Origin: Boesenbergia rotunda
Taxonomy: Eukaryota; Streptophyta; Magnoliopsida; Zingiberales; Zingiberaceae
Assembly: GCA_024364735.1 (NCBI GenBank)
Contig: JAGFNQ010002605.1
Span: 124,001-188,000, forward strand
Length of the DNA: 64,000 nt
Direction: 5' to 3'
The notes under the pieces are model-generated. The model was given only the letters and a program-made list of their open reading frames with translations. It was not told the origin of the DNA and did no database searches. Below, piece by piece: positions 46,583 to 57,458 of this stretch (position 1 is the first letter of the stretch; each line of letters begins with the position of its first letter). Position numbers and translations under genes: made by a program.

Positions 46583-47857
46583 TGTTGGTGCAGGAAGCAC
46601 CTAAGTCAAATCTGTGTTTTGATAATGGCAAAGGGTTCAGAAGTTAAGGTGGTATTATGATCTAACAAGCTTACTGAGTGAGCAGGAAAAGTCCAGGTAC
46701 ACTAGGCGAGAAGTCCTGGCAAAGGGCTGGGCAAGAAGTCCTGGTCAAGGACTGGGCAAGAAGTCCAAGTCAAGGACTGGGCAAGAAGACCTGACCAAAA
46801 GTTGGGCAAAGAAGTCCTGGTCTAGGACTGGGCAAGATGTCTTGGCAAAGGGCTGGACACCGAAGACCTGACCGGAAGTTGGGCACGAAGACCTGACCGG
46901 AAGTTAGGCACGAAGACCTGACCAGGTGGATTGGGCAAAAGTCCAACCGGAGGAGCCAGTTGGCAAAAGGTAAACTCTCCTAAGAGGAGTAGGTGAGGAT
47001 GCGTTCCCTGTCGAGGGAACAGTAGGCGTCGGTTCGACCTAGGGTTCCATTTGGGAGACCCAAAGTCAGAACCAAGACAGCTAAGGCTGTAAATAATGGC
47101 TAACATATTTGTGTGTTGTGGAACTAACCTTGGTTGCAGGGAACGAAGGAATGTTGCTTCTGTAGCTCAGGCGCCCCAATGGAGTGGGGCGCCTCACTGG
47201 GGCTAGGCGCCCGTATGGATACGGGCACCCAGTGTAAAGGTAAAAACCAAACCACTGTCGCGAAGCCTCTGGACCAAAGCAGCTCAGGCGCCCGTGAGGT
47301 CACGGGCGCCCCAATCAGCTCAGGCGCCCCAGTGAAGATGGATAAGCGCTGACCGAGCCTGCGGATAAGAGATCGCGCAGGGAAGGTCACATGTAGGCGC
47401 CCCCATCGACACAGGCGCCCCCATGGGTGCTATAAAAGGGGGTTCACCCCCAAGGCTTCGAACAACAACTCTCTCAACTCTCCAAACACTTTCGTTCAAG
47501 CGCTGCGCTCCGACAAAGTCTGACTTCGAGATTCCAGTGCCGACGACGACCCTCTGCTCCGAAATTCGATCCACCTCGGGCGTTGGTAAATTTAAATTAC
47601 GAAAGTGTTGCTAATTTAGTTTCCAATTCTATATCTGTACTATCAAGTTGTAAAAGATTTTTCGAAATAGAATTGCCTAAAGTAAACGGTCAAGGACAGT
47701 GGGCCTTGGAGTAGGAGCCGACCGCGACTCCGAACCATGTAAAATCAATCTGTGTTCACGATTGATTTATTATTTTCCGCTGCGTATTTTCTCTAGTAAT
47801 CAAAAAATTTGATCTCGATATTCACCCCCCCCTCTATCGAGTTTCTACGATCCAACA
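46583..47857 (+). repeat. Element F 5' LTR
   Basis: TGTTGGTGCAGGAAGCACC to GATCCAACA. Mini-hairpin array 46690-46930 (CTGGTCAAGGACTGGGCAAG-like units), CAGGCGCCC palindrome array 47165-47425, TATA box TATAAAAGGGGG (47431-47442), and the GATATTCACCCCCC end. Confidence 0.92.
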
Positions 47858-47871
47858 AGTGGTATCAGAGC
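47858..47871 (+). other. Primer binding site, element F
   Basis: AGTGGTATCAGAGC directly after the CCAACA end of the 5' LTR. Confidence 0.9.
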
Positions 47872-48083
47872 GGGTGGCTCAAATTTGGTACAACCACCAA
47901 TTTGAGAGTTTTTTTCGGATTTACGAAGTTATTTTAATTTTCTTTTCGAATTTTTCTTGTTAATCGAGGTTGGTGCAACACCACTCGATCAGTTTTTCGT
48001 TGTTTATAATTTCTTTCGCACTACTAATCCAAGACTAAAGTCCTGGAACAGGTTTTCATTGTTTTTCTTTCTCAGAAAATATT

Positions 48084-49697
48084 ATGGCCATGCAAGAAGG
48101 ATTCAGCACAGCCAGACCATCGCTTTTCAGTGGAGAAGATTTCTCCTACTGAAAAAGCAGGATGGAAGTCCACCTGAAAATTCAGGTGGACATCTGGATA
48201 ATTATCCAATCTGGCCTAGAGATCCCTAAGAATGCAGAAGGAGTGGCATAGCACTACTCTGAATGGGACGCCTCATTGAAAAAGAAGATCGAGGCTGATG
48301 CAAAGGCAACCCAGACGTTGCAATGCAGATTGACCAAGGAAGAACTGAACCGGGTGGGACCTTTCAACAGCGCCAAAGAACTTTGGAACAAGCTGATTGA
48401 GCTGCACGAAGGTACCTCCGACACCAGAATCAGCAAAAGAGATCTGTTACTGAACAGACACTACACAACAAAAATGAACGAAGGCGAATCAGCAGCATAG
48501 CTCCACACCAGAATTCGGGATCTGATGAATAGGCTGCATACAATAGGTCACAAGGTAGAGAACTGTGATCTAATCAGGTATACCCTAAATGTGTTCCCAA
48601 GGAACACACTGTGGGCATCTATGGTAGATGCTTACAAGGTTTCCAGGACCTTTCAAAAATTAAGTTAGATGAACTTTTTTCAGAATTAGAATTGCATGAA
48701 CAGAATAACTCCACAATGGTCGAGAAAAGTATTGCCTTTATTGCAGGTAAACCCCAAGGAAAAATCACCAAGAAGAAACCTCAACCAGCACCCGAGTCTG
48801 ACTCGGACTCAGACTCAGAAGATAGTGAAGGAGATCGACCCAAGTTGGTTCGGCTAGCTCGGGACTACTACAAGGAGCTGAAACACCAGACAAATAGAAA
48901 GAAAGCAAGCCGACGAAAGGAAGATCCAGCTGAACCTTCAACTTCAAAAAGCAAAACAAATGTCACCTGCTACGAATGCAACAAGAAGGGACATTACAAA
49001 TCAGAATGCCCAAATCTGAAGGAAGCCAAGAATACTCGAAGAAGAAGGATCTCCGAGCCACCTGGGATGAATCTTCCTCTGAAGAAGAAGAAGAGGCCAC
49101 GCAATCAAATCTTCTCGCTTTAACTGCTTTGGAAGACATCGACACCGGATTAGAATCGGAGCCAGACGACGAAAGGCTCACAATCTCGGAAAACGGCCAA
49201 ATAACGGTAAGAGGTTATTCCGAAATTGAATTATCTAAATTAATTGCTTATTTATCTCGCAACTTGGCAAAAGCCAAAATCCGGGTCGAGTCCCTCCGAC
49301 AGGAAGTAAAAGTCCTGAAAGAGGAAGCCGACTCGAGATCCTTGACCGAGAAGGTTCAAGAAGGAAACTCTACTCAAGTTGAAAAGCTTGAGAAAGAGAA
49401 CTCCTCCTTGAAAACTCAAGTCAAGGAGCTTAGAGTGGCTTTAGAACATTCACTTCGGGTTCTAAGGGTCTTGACATGATCCTTGGAAAACAGAAGTCTG
49501 TTCTTACCCGATCTGGATTAGGGTATCGAACCAAGTCGAGACAATGGTCGTATTATGCTGTATTGAACCAACCTAGAGCCAAAGTTCAAGCATGGGTCCC
49601 CAAGCTTTGCTTGAACAACCAAGCTGGACCAAACCAGTATTATCGAGGATATAGTCCAGGGGGAGCCAATTTAAAAATAATTTTCATAATTAGATAA
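48084..49697 (+). pseudogene. gag: Element F gag
   Basis: Starts at ATG 48084 (MAMQEGFSTARP) and ends at TAA 49695-49697 after the GANLKIIFIIR tail. It has capsid motifs, including WNKLIELHEGTSDTRISKRD and NTLWASMVDAYKV, an intact knuckle CYECNKKGHYKSEC (about 48970), SSSEEEEEATQSN, a coiled coil (about 49290-49450), RSGLGYR and AWVPK. Several Trp and Gln codons are stops (about 48150, 48249, 48498), as expected of C-to-T decay, and shifts lie near 48645, 49035 and 49455. Confidence 0.88.
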
Positions 49698-50449
49698 ATT
49701 TTTTTACTTAATTCTTTAATTTTATTGTATGCTTGCTTGTTTATTTCTTTCTGTAATTTATTATGTTTAGACCTAGGACTGGTTAGACTAAAGACTAAAA
49801 TGACTTAATTGAAATTTGAACAACATAGTATTGGGTGGAGGTGAGATGATAGTACGTTAGGGAAACCATTCTGGTGGAACTAGCTGAAGCTACCGATCCA
49901 AGGCCCAAACTAGTTAGACCAAAATCTTTCAAGAAGTAACTTGAAGATGAATTTTCAATAAAAGGCTTTGTCAAGGAAAGGGTTGATGATCCAATAAGGC
50001 TACGGCCAAAGAAGGCCTAGTGCCTCGCCAAGACCTAGAAACCAATTATTGAAAATTAAATTTACTTTACTATTATCATATTTGAATTTAACACAAATTT
50101 CAATTAATCTTAATTCAACCACTTTTCAAAATAAACTTAAAACTTAATTTTTTTTCAAAATTAATTTAACCTTTTAAAATTAACCATGATTTCAAATTAA
50201 AATCTTCATTCTATTAAAACCTATCTCACAAAACTCATAAGGTTAACGTGATTGATAATACTAGATTGAGTGAGATAATTAGGACCTAATTGAAATTCTT
50301 ATTGAATATCACAAATAAACTCTTCTAAAATGGAATCTAGGGCATGTTTGACTTAATCATCGATTAGGCAAACAAAGTCGACTGAGTCAAACTAGGTCAA
50401 CACAGTCAACCTTGGTCAACAGTCAATCTGGTCAATAGTCAAACCCCGG
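49698..50449 (+). other. Element F inter-gene region: conserved block and hairpin
   Basis: The block at 49830-50045 contains GGTGAGATGATAGTACG, AAAAGGCTTTGTCAAGG and GGCCAAAGAAGGCC. A stem TATCTCAC (50222-50229) pairs with GTGAGATA (50270-50277): a G-C pair of the H and C stems is replaced by A-T on both sides. Stops in every frame exclude coding. Confidence 0.7.
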
Positions 50450-50730
50450 TCAACACAGGCGCCCGTGACTTGTCGAGCGCCTAGACTTTATCGTCAATCA
50501 AGACAGCTTTACCTGTCACTCCTGACATTACTGACTTGGGCGCCTGTGACCTTACGGGTGCCTCAACCTTTTTCTTCACCCAATGCAGTCAGACCTGTCA
50601 AAAGGCAGCTGACAACCTGTGCTGGGCGCCCGTGACCTTACGGGCGCCCCAATGAACAAGGGCGCCCGACCCTTCACGGGCGACCGACCCGGCGACCCCT
50701 TCACGGGCGCCCGTATAACCTTATATAAGG
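50450..50730 (+). promoter_or_regulatory. Internal palindrome array and TATA box upstream of element F ORF2
   Basis: The array (about 50458-50712) includes GGCGCCCGTGACCTTACGGG, closely matching the LTR's GGCGCCCGTGAGGTCACGGG. TATATAAGG follows at 50722-50730, and the ORF2 ATG lies about 110 bases downstream. Same layout as element C and as the LTR itself. Confidence 0.65.
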
Positions 50731-50838
50731 CTAGCAATTCCACTCCATCCCCCACACCAAATGAATTTCTCCTTCATTCTTCTTCTTCCCAAGGCGCTCG
50801 AATGCTCCCTCCTTGTCCTCAAACGTCCCGCTTCGACA

Positions 50839-52079
50839 ATGCCTCCCCGGTACAACTTTAATTATGCATTTAGAATTAATTTTCCTATTATAGCGCTTAG
50901 TAAATGCATAATTTTCTTTATCTATCTAGAAAACGTCGTGTCACACAAGCTGACCCCGGGGCCGAACCTAGCCCGGATCCTAGGTTCCCAACCCTAGCCT
51001 TGTTTAACAAATTCTCATCCACTACCTACAAACCTATCAAGACGAGTTTCTTGAATAGGTAATTTTTTACCCAATCCTGCCCATTAGCAATGGATGCTAT
51101 AAATTTCTATCAATTAGACCATCTTGTTTACTGTACACATCCAGTGAATTCGACATTATGTGCCAAATTTTACAATAACCTAGTCAAAATTGATGACCTG
51201 CTCTACTCTACCACCGTACAAGGCACTCCTTTCACTATTTCTCCAACTTTGTTCAATCGATTCCTCGGACTACGACAATCACAATCGACTTTTTGTTGCT
51301 ATCCTCCGGCCGACCCTCCCTTCGCTCCCCCCCCTATTTGCACATTAACTTAGATACCCTTTACTCCTACTTCTTTGGAGATGTGTGAAACCCGTTAGCA
51401 CGGCGGTTTCAGTCCGTTGACCACCAAGTCTAGGATTATGCTCTCTACAGAGTTATAGTTCATTGTGTTTTCCCACTCACCACCCGAGATGTCGCGACCA
51501 TGCGACCTTTTCACACTTTTCTACTCTATGCCATGATTCATCAACTAGATATAGACATAGGCCCCACATGTTCCACACCATCATTTACGCATCGAGCGTA
51601 TCTATTCACGGTCGAGTACGAACGCCCTACTATCACATTATCACCGCCCTCCTTCACCACCATGGTCGCGACATCACTACTGGAGAGATCATCTCAATGA
51701 CCGAGTTTGATGAAATAGGGTTTAGAAATTTCACTTTAGCGGGAATAGATGTTTCGGCCACCGAGGTCCTATCATGGAGACGAGAGAGGGCTCGACGGCA
51801 GGACGACTCTGACGAGAGGTGGAGGTAGACATGGCCGATCTCGCAGCCGAGATCAACTAACACTTACAGGAGCCTCCTCCACTGACCATCGACCAGCGCA
51901 TTACACTATTGCAGACAGAGATGCACAGCCTCAGGGAGGAGAACGAGGCCCATCACATTGAGTATATGGATACCCTGCGAGCTGATCGCAAGACAAACGA
52001 GGCGCGATACAATGAAATGATGTCCTTGTTTCGGTCCTGGCAGCCTAGCTCATTCGACTCTCCTGGCCCTTTGTCATAG
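50839..52079 (+). pseudogene. Element F ORF2: spliced Transposase_32-like protein, broken
   Basis: Exon 1 is ATGCCTCCCCG (50839-50849). The intron is 80 nt (50850-50929), GTACAA to TCTAG. Exon 2 starts at 50930 and continues the frame with MPPRKRRVTQADPG. Motifs are INFYQLDHLVY, CAKFYNNLV (about 51160), GTPFTISPTLFNRFLGL, RPFHTFLLYAMIHQLDIDIG (about 51500-51560), YHIITALLHHHGRDI, and a C-terminal coiled coil with TEMHSLREENEAHH, ending at TAG 52077-52079. Broken by a stop near 51057, a shift near 51345, stops near 51385-51430, a shift near 51560 and a small shift near 51820. Same family as 33509-34725 and 4700-6375. Confidence 0.76.
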
Positions 52080-53562
52080 ATCAGAGTGACCTTTTTAGCT
52101 ATCTCATTGGATTATTGACTGTTTGATTGTCCCTACTGAGTAGGGGTGACTTGTGCTTGACTATGGTTTGACTTTACTGGTCCTCTTGTTGACCAGATGA
52201 CTCTTATGCATTTATCAGAGTTACTTGTTGGTTGTTTATTTGATAAGTTATTAGTCTTATGCCATTTTACTTAGAATGCTAAGTCTTACACCTCATAATT
52301 GAGGTTATGCTTAGTAGAATAGGTCTGCTCTACATTTGTTTCAAAAATTATTTTATTAATTGTTAATTAATGTTTTGTGAAAAATCTTTTTTTTCTTAAA
52401 ATTTAAAACTTTTTCCCGACTTAGTGTTTTTTTTAAAAAAAAACCTTACCCCCTTCAAAACTAGGGCTTTTTTCGCAAATGAACTTAGCTTAGGCCCTAA
52501 CCCTAGAACTGCATGCACCTATAGATCTAGAAGCCAGTATCTCACAAGCACCTTAGGGTACTTTTGATTGACAACCTAGACTGGGTTGAGATGCTTAGGT
52601 CTATGCCTTGATTCAAGATGCTTTAAGTCAGTGTATCTGCAGTAATTGGGGCAATAAATATCAATTGAACAGCAATCAGGTTAAGTGCCAAGCTTAGAAA
52701 ATCTAACTTGATCAGATCACTTAACTTGACTAACCCTAGCGAAAGCTACTGTTTATGACAGTTAGTAAGTAGCTAACTGGGTTAGACGGGACCCGAAAAA
52801 GAAGATGTAATTTGGTTTAGTCCAGTTTAAGCTTAGAATTGGTTTAATACAGAATTTAATCCTTTTTGCACTAATTTTTGTTGCTATAATTAGTATCATT
52901 TTTTTTATATATGGTAAAGGGGGAGAGAAAGGAAACGAGAAAAGAAATTTTTCAAATTAAGATTTTTTTTTAATTTTATTTTTTCAAAATTTTTATCTCC
53001 TTTTTCAAAAAGTAAAGTAAATAAATGCTTAAAAATGGTCTCAAATCTAACATTCAAAAATGAAAGTTTTCTAAGTATAACTTAAAAAATTCTTTTTGGA
53101 AAATTTTCTAAGTATTTAACTTAAAATTTCTTTTGGAAAATTTTTTAAGTATTTAACTTAAAACTCTTTTGGAAAATTTTCTAAGTGTTTAACATAAAAA
53201 TCATTTGGAAAATTTTCTAAGTGTTTAACTTAAAAATCTATTGGAAAATTTTCTAAGTGTTTAACTTAAAAATCTTTTTAAAATTTTCTAAGTGTTTAAC
53301 TTAAAAATCATTTGGAAAATTTTCTAAGTGTTTAACTTGAAATTTTTTTTCTAAAATTTTCTAAGTGTTTAACTTGAATAATCTTTTGGAAAATATTTTT
53401 GAGAATAGTTGAGGACTTAGAAGATTTTTTTAAAAACCCAACTTATTTCTGAAAAACTCAGGGGGAGAATTTTCATTTCAGGGGGAGCAAACTAAATATT
53501 TTTTATACGTTCTTGTTATATGATTCTTTAACTTAACTTTTTGAACCATGTTGTCATAAATC
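52080..53562 (+). repeat. Element F 3' region: distal hairpin and A/T tandem repeats
   Basis: The stem GTATCTCA (52537-52544) pairs with TGAGATGC (52587-52594), the same position and sequence class as C and D. From 53040 to 53400 about eight copies of a roughly 37-bp unit with GGAAAATTTTCTAAG and TTTAACTTAAAA occur. A second purine tract GGGGGAGAG at 52919 has no LTR after it. No gene. Confidence 0.7.
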
Positions 53563-53576
53563 AAAAAGGGGGAGAT
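53563..53576 (+). other. Polypurine tract of element F
   Basis: AAAAAGGGGGAGAT before the TGTTGG start of the 3' LTR. Confidence 0.88.
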
Positions 53577-56522
53577 TGTTGGTGCAGGAAGCACCTAAGT
53601 CAAACCCGTGTTTTGATAATGACAAAGAGTTCAGAAGTTAAGGTGGTATTATGATCTAACAACCTTACTGAGTGTGTAGGAAAAGTCCTAGGTACACTAG
53701 GCGAGAAGTCCTGGCAAAGGGCTGGGCAAGAAGTCCTGGTCAAGGACTGGGCAAGAAGACCTGACCGGAAGTTGGGCAAAGAAGTCCTGGTCTAGGACTG
53801 GGCAAGAAGTCCTGGCAAAGGGCTAGGCACCGAAGACCTTACCGGAAATTGGGCACGAAGACCTGGTCAGGTGGATTGGGCAAAAGTCCAACCAGAAGAG
53901 CCGGTTGGCAAAAGGTAAACTCTCTTGAGAGGAGTAGGTGAGGACGCATTCCCCGTCGAGGGAATAGTAGGTGTCGGTTCGACCTAGGGTTCCATTTGGG
54001 AGACCCAAAGTCAGAACCAAGACAGCTAAGGCTGTCAATAATAACTAACATATTTGCGTGTTGTGGAACTAACCTTGGTAGCATGGAACGAAGGAATGTT
54101 GCTTCTGCAGCTCAGGCGCCCCAATGGAGTGGGGCACCTCACTGGGGCTAGGCACCCGTATGGATACGGGCGCCCCAGTGTAAAGGCAAAAACCAAACCA
54201 CTGCCGCGAACCCTCTGGACCAAGGTAGCTCAGGCGCCCGTGAGGTCACGGGCACCCTCATCAGCTCAGGCGCCCCAGTAAAGATGGATAAGCGCTGACC
54301 GAGCCTGCGGATAAGAGATCGCGCAGGGAAGGCCATGTGTAGGCGCCTGATAACTACCATTTTGTTGTTTATTTTAAGCTCTAAAATCTATGTTTGATCC
54401 ACATTTTAAGTTTGCATTTATATTAGGTTTCATGTATTTCTTCTATTTTGGGCTTTTAATTCAAATCTTTATATAATTGAGATATTTTGGCACTAAATTA
54501 TGAATCTAATTTTGTAGGCTTCAAATGATCATGGACCTAGATCAAATTGGGTTAAACTTGAGTCAGAATTGGATACAAATCAAGGTGATCAAGCATCGGA
54601 TTAATATGGGTCGTCCATTCAAGAAAATGGCTAGATCTGGGCCATTTGTGAGTTTCTGATCAATCCAAGTTTAGGATAGGGCTAATCATGACCCTAGATC
54701 AAGATCTAAAAGTTTGAACCCAATCGGAGCTCATCTGACCGTTGGATCAAACTCAAGATGTTCTAAACCGTCCAAGCAAGAAAAGGGATGATCTGAGCCA
54801 TCTACCACAGATCTGGTTGATCCGAGCTAAGGAAAGGTAGATCAGGACCATTGATCAAGATCTTGGGAGTTTGATTCAGATCTGAAGAGATCCAACCGTT
54901 GGATGAGATCGGGACAACCTCAGCCATTCAATTTCAAATGGTTTTAATTAAAAGGGAATTCCCTCGCCAGTTCTTCATGGTCGCAGATCGCAGAGCTCTG
55001 TTCTTCATTTTTCTGTTCTTCGTCAGTTCTTAATGGATTTCTTATCTGTTTCTTTTCATCAGATCGCGCGGCCACATCCAATCTGTTCATCTTCAATCTT
55101 TCGGATCATCGAGGTGAGATTCTAGGTTTTGTTTGCTAATCAGTCTTCGCAGATGAAGGATCTTGGTGAGGGTGTCGCCGGAGTTCCCTTTTGCTGATTT
55201 CTTCCGTTTGAACGCCGATCTCCATCGACTGAAGCTGAAGAACCGCAAGGAGGGGTTCTCCGATGTTGTTCTGAGGATTTTGGTCTCGATCGTGGATCAG
55301 TGCGTCAAGAAGGAGAGTTTGGCAAAAGTATTTCAGCTACTATCCGATCGGGTTGATCGGACAGAGATGCATCTGATCGGTCCCATGACCGATTAGAAGA
55401 GAGCCTGATCGGTCGGGTTGACCGATCAGGAGAGCAGAACACAGCAAATTGATCCAGAGAAGTCTTCCTTCATTGGTTTTCAAGCTAGGGGGTTCATAGC
55501 TTGATCTTTGTGTGACGGCAAAGGGAAAACCTGGAGAGGAACTAATTTGATGTTTATGTTTAGATAATTTCGATTTCAAGCATTTACTTCCTTTAATTGT
55601 TCTAGCTTGTTGCCTTCATTTCAAGTCAAAGTTTTCAAACAATGTTTGATTTAGTTTTCATTATCTTGCAATTCGTTTCTTGCAATTATTTCCTGCAATC
55701 AGTTCTTTAGTTTCCATTGCATAGTTTGAACTTACTTGCTCAATTGTCAATTAGGTTAAGTTTAGTTCTTACAATTTCCTTATTCATTCCATGCTTAGTT
55801 GAGTTCTTTCTAGTCTATTTCATATCGCCATTTCCTTACTGCTCAAAACCCCCATTTTATCTAGAAAACTCAAAATATCAAATGACAACCCATTGCGAGC
55901 TCGAATTAAATATTCATTCAACTAGTCCTTGGAAAAATACGACCTGAGACCCCTCTACTATATTTTAAACTTTGTAAGCCAAAGGTTTTCAGCTTTTATA
56001 AATTTCTAAATTCGATAGGCCCACATTCGTGACAGACAGCATATTTTGGGATCTATCAGAGCCCCCATCGACACAGGTGCCCCCATGGGTGCTATAAAAG
56101 GGGGTTCACCCCCAAGGCTTCGAACAACAACTCTCTCAACTCTCCAAACACTTTCATTCAAGCGCTGCGCTCTGACAAACTCCAGCTTCTAGATTCCAAC
56201 GCCGACGACGACCCTCTGCTCCGAAATTCAATCCACCTCGGGCGTCGATAAATTTAAATTACGAAAGTGTTGCTAATTCAGTTTCCAATTCTATATCTGT
56301 ACTATCAAGTTGTAAAAGATTTTTCGAATATAGAATTGCCCAAAGTAAATGGTCAAGGACCGTGGGCCTTGGAGTATGAGCCGACCGCGACTCTGAACCA
56401 TGTAAAACCAATCTGTGTTCGCGATTGATTTATTATTTTCCGCTGCGTATTTTCTCTAGTGTTCCGAAAAATTTGATCTCGATATTCACCCCTCCCCTAT
56501 ATCGAGTTTCTATGATCCAATA
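53577..56522 (+). repeat. Element F 3' LTR, split by a solo LTR
   Basis: Pieces 53577-54347 and 56064-56522 total about 1230 bases and match the 5' LTR. The TATA box TATAAAAG lies at 56093-56100, now separated from its palindrome array (54115-54345) by 1.7 kb of inserted DNA. The last bases read CCAATA rather than CCAACA. Confidence 0.9.
54348..56058 (+). mobile_element. Solo LTR-like insertion, 1.7 kb, in element F 3' LTR
   Basis: TG...CA with duplications gcgcc (54343-54347) and gagcc (56059-56063, one base changed); excision restores the 5' LTR order. Its first about 500 bases match the reverse complement of 1871-3951, but the last part differs, with CCTTGGAAAAATACGACCTG near 55930, a phrase like those ending some plant Ty3/gypsy LTRs. 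It contains three GATCGGTC-type palindromes at about 55345-55435, like those of element A. The ORF at 55163-55396 is not recognisable. Confidence 0.72.
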
Positions 56523-57458
56523 GTGTTTTGATGTTTGGGAAAAGGGTTTAAGATAGGTTTACCTTTGTGGTTTGATATGTGTGATTGAGTTTGCAGGACT
56601 TGGTAAGTCACACATGGAGGACGCATCTGAGGGACGAGAGTCGAGGGAAGAGGACTCCAAGGGCAAGCCGGAGGAAGTGGACTTCAAAGGACATACGTGA
56701 AGGATGGCATGGAGGCAAGCCGAGGGCTTGCGTGCGCATTTGTGGGACGATAGCCAGTGGAAGAGGACTTCAAGGGGTGAGCCAAGGGAGTGGACTTGAA
56801 GGCATAGGTGAAGGAGGGTCTTCGGAGTGAGGGAGAGTGAAATTGTAAGCTGGGCAGTCGACTGGGGATGGATCAGTCGACTGGCAGCGGGGAACTCGAA
56901 CTCACCAAAATATCAGTCGACTGGTCTGGGACCAGTCGACTGATCAGGTGAAAAACTAGCTGTTGGCTAGCTAGTTAGGTGGGACCAGTCGACTGATCAG
57001 GTGAAAAACTAGCTGTTGGCTAGCTAGTTAGGTGGGACCAGTCGACTGGTAATGGACCAGTCTACTGGTAGCGGGTTTTTCAGCCTTAGACTCTATTTAA
57101 GAGAGCTTTGTTTTGGTTGAGAGTTTTGACAAATTTGACTTTGGTTAAAGGTCAAATAGTAGTCTAAGAGCTCAGAAGTAAAGTTTGGTTTGTGGCAAGG
57201 TTTCTCCACCCACAAGGAGCTACACGAGCTAGCCGGAGGGCATCCGGGGAGTGATCCATCAAAGGATCAAGGGATCGTCCATCTTACAGGCAGCCGTGGA
57301 GTAGGAGCGTCATCTTCGAACCACGTAAAGGTGATGTGTTAGCGTTGTTTAATTTTATTATTATTGTTTTGCTTGCGCACACTAACATCGTAGGAAGAAC
57401 AAATCGAAGAAAAACTATTCACCCCCTCTAGCTTTACGGTCACAGTCCTAACAGGTAG

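Larger units (their letters stand above)
46583..56522 (+). mobile_element. Element F: non-autonomous copia with gag and spliced ORF2
   Basis: gtgtt duplications at 46578-46582 and 56523-56527. 5' LTR 46583-47857, 3' LTR 53577-56522 with a nested solo LTR. Its own length is about 8.22 kb. It has the same order as C and is its closest relative by LTR start, gag and ORF2, but it is oriented the other way and its array variant is CAGGCGCCCGTGA. Confidence 0.92.
43078..57453 (+). mobile_element. Element E: non-autonomous copia element with reduced gag
   Basis: Perfect ggtag duplications (43073-43077 and 57454-57458) in D's pol. 5' LTR 43078-43989, interior 43990-46545, 3' LTR 46546-57453 interrupted by F. 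Its own length is about 4.4 kb. Only a shrunken gag is present. The array motif is CAGTCGACTGG. Confidence 0.92.
46546..57453 (+). repeat. Element E 3' LTR, split by element F
   Basis: Pieces 46546-46582 and 56528-57453 join across the gtgtt duplication to give about 963 bases, matching the 5' LTR and ending GTCCTAACA. Its array has one more palindrome unit than the 5' copy (about 56850-57070), with a duplicated GATCAGGTGAAAAACTAGC segment. Confidence 0.9.

Noticed and set aside
52919..52930. Second polypurine tract in element F
   Set aside because: GGGGGAGAG occurs here but no LTR start follows; the real tract is at 53563-53576. It might be a central tract, but nothing else supports that.
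55163..55396. Possible host exon (RLNADLHRLKLKNRKEGF...)
   Set aside because: It falls inside a TG..CA insertion with target duplications and runs into the GATCGGTC palindromes; no domain was recognised and no splice partners were seen.
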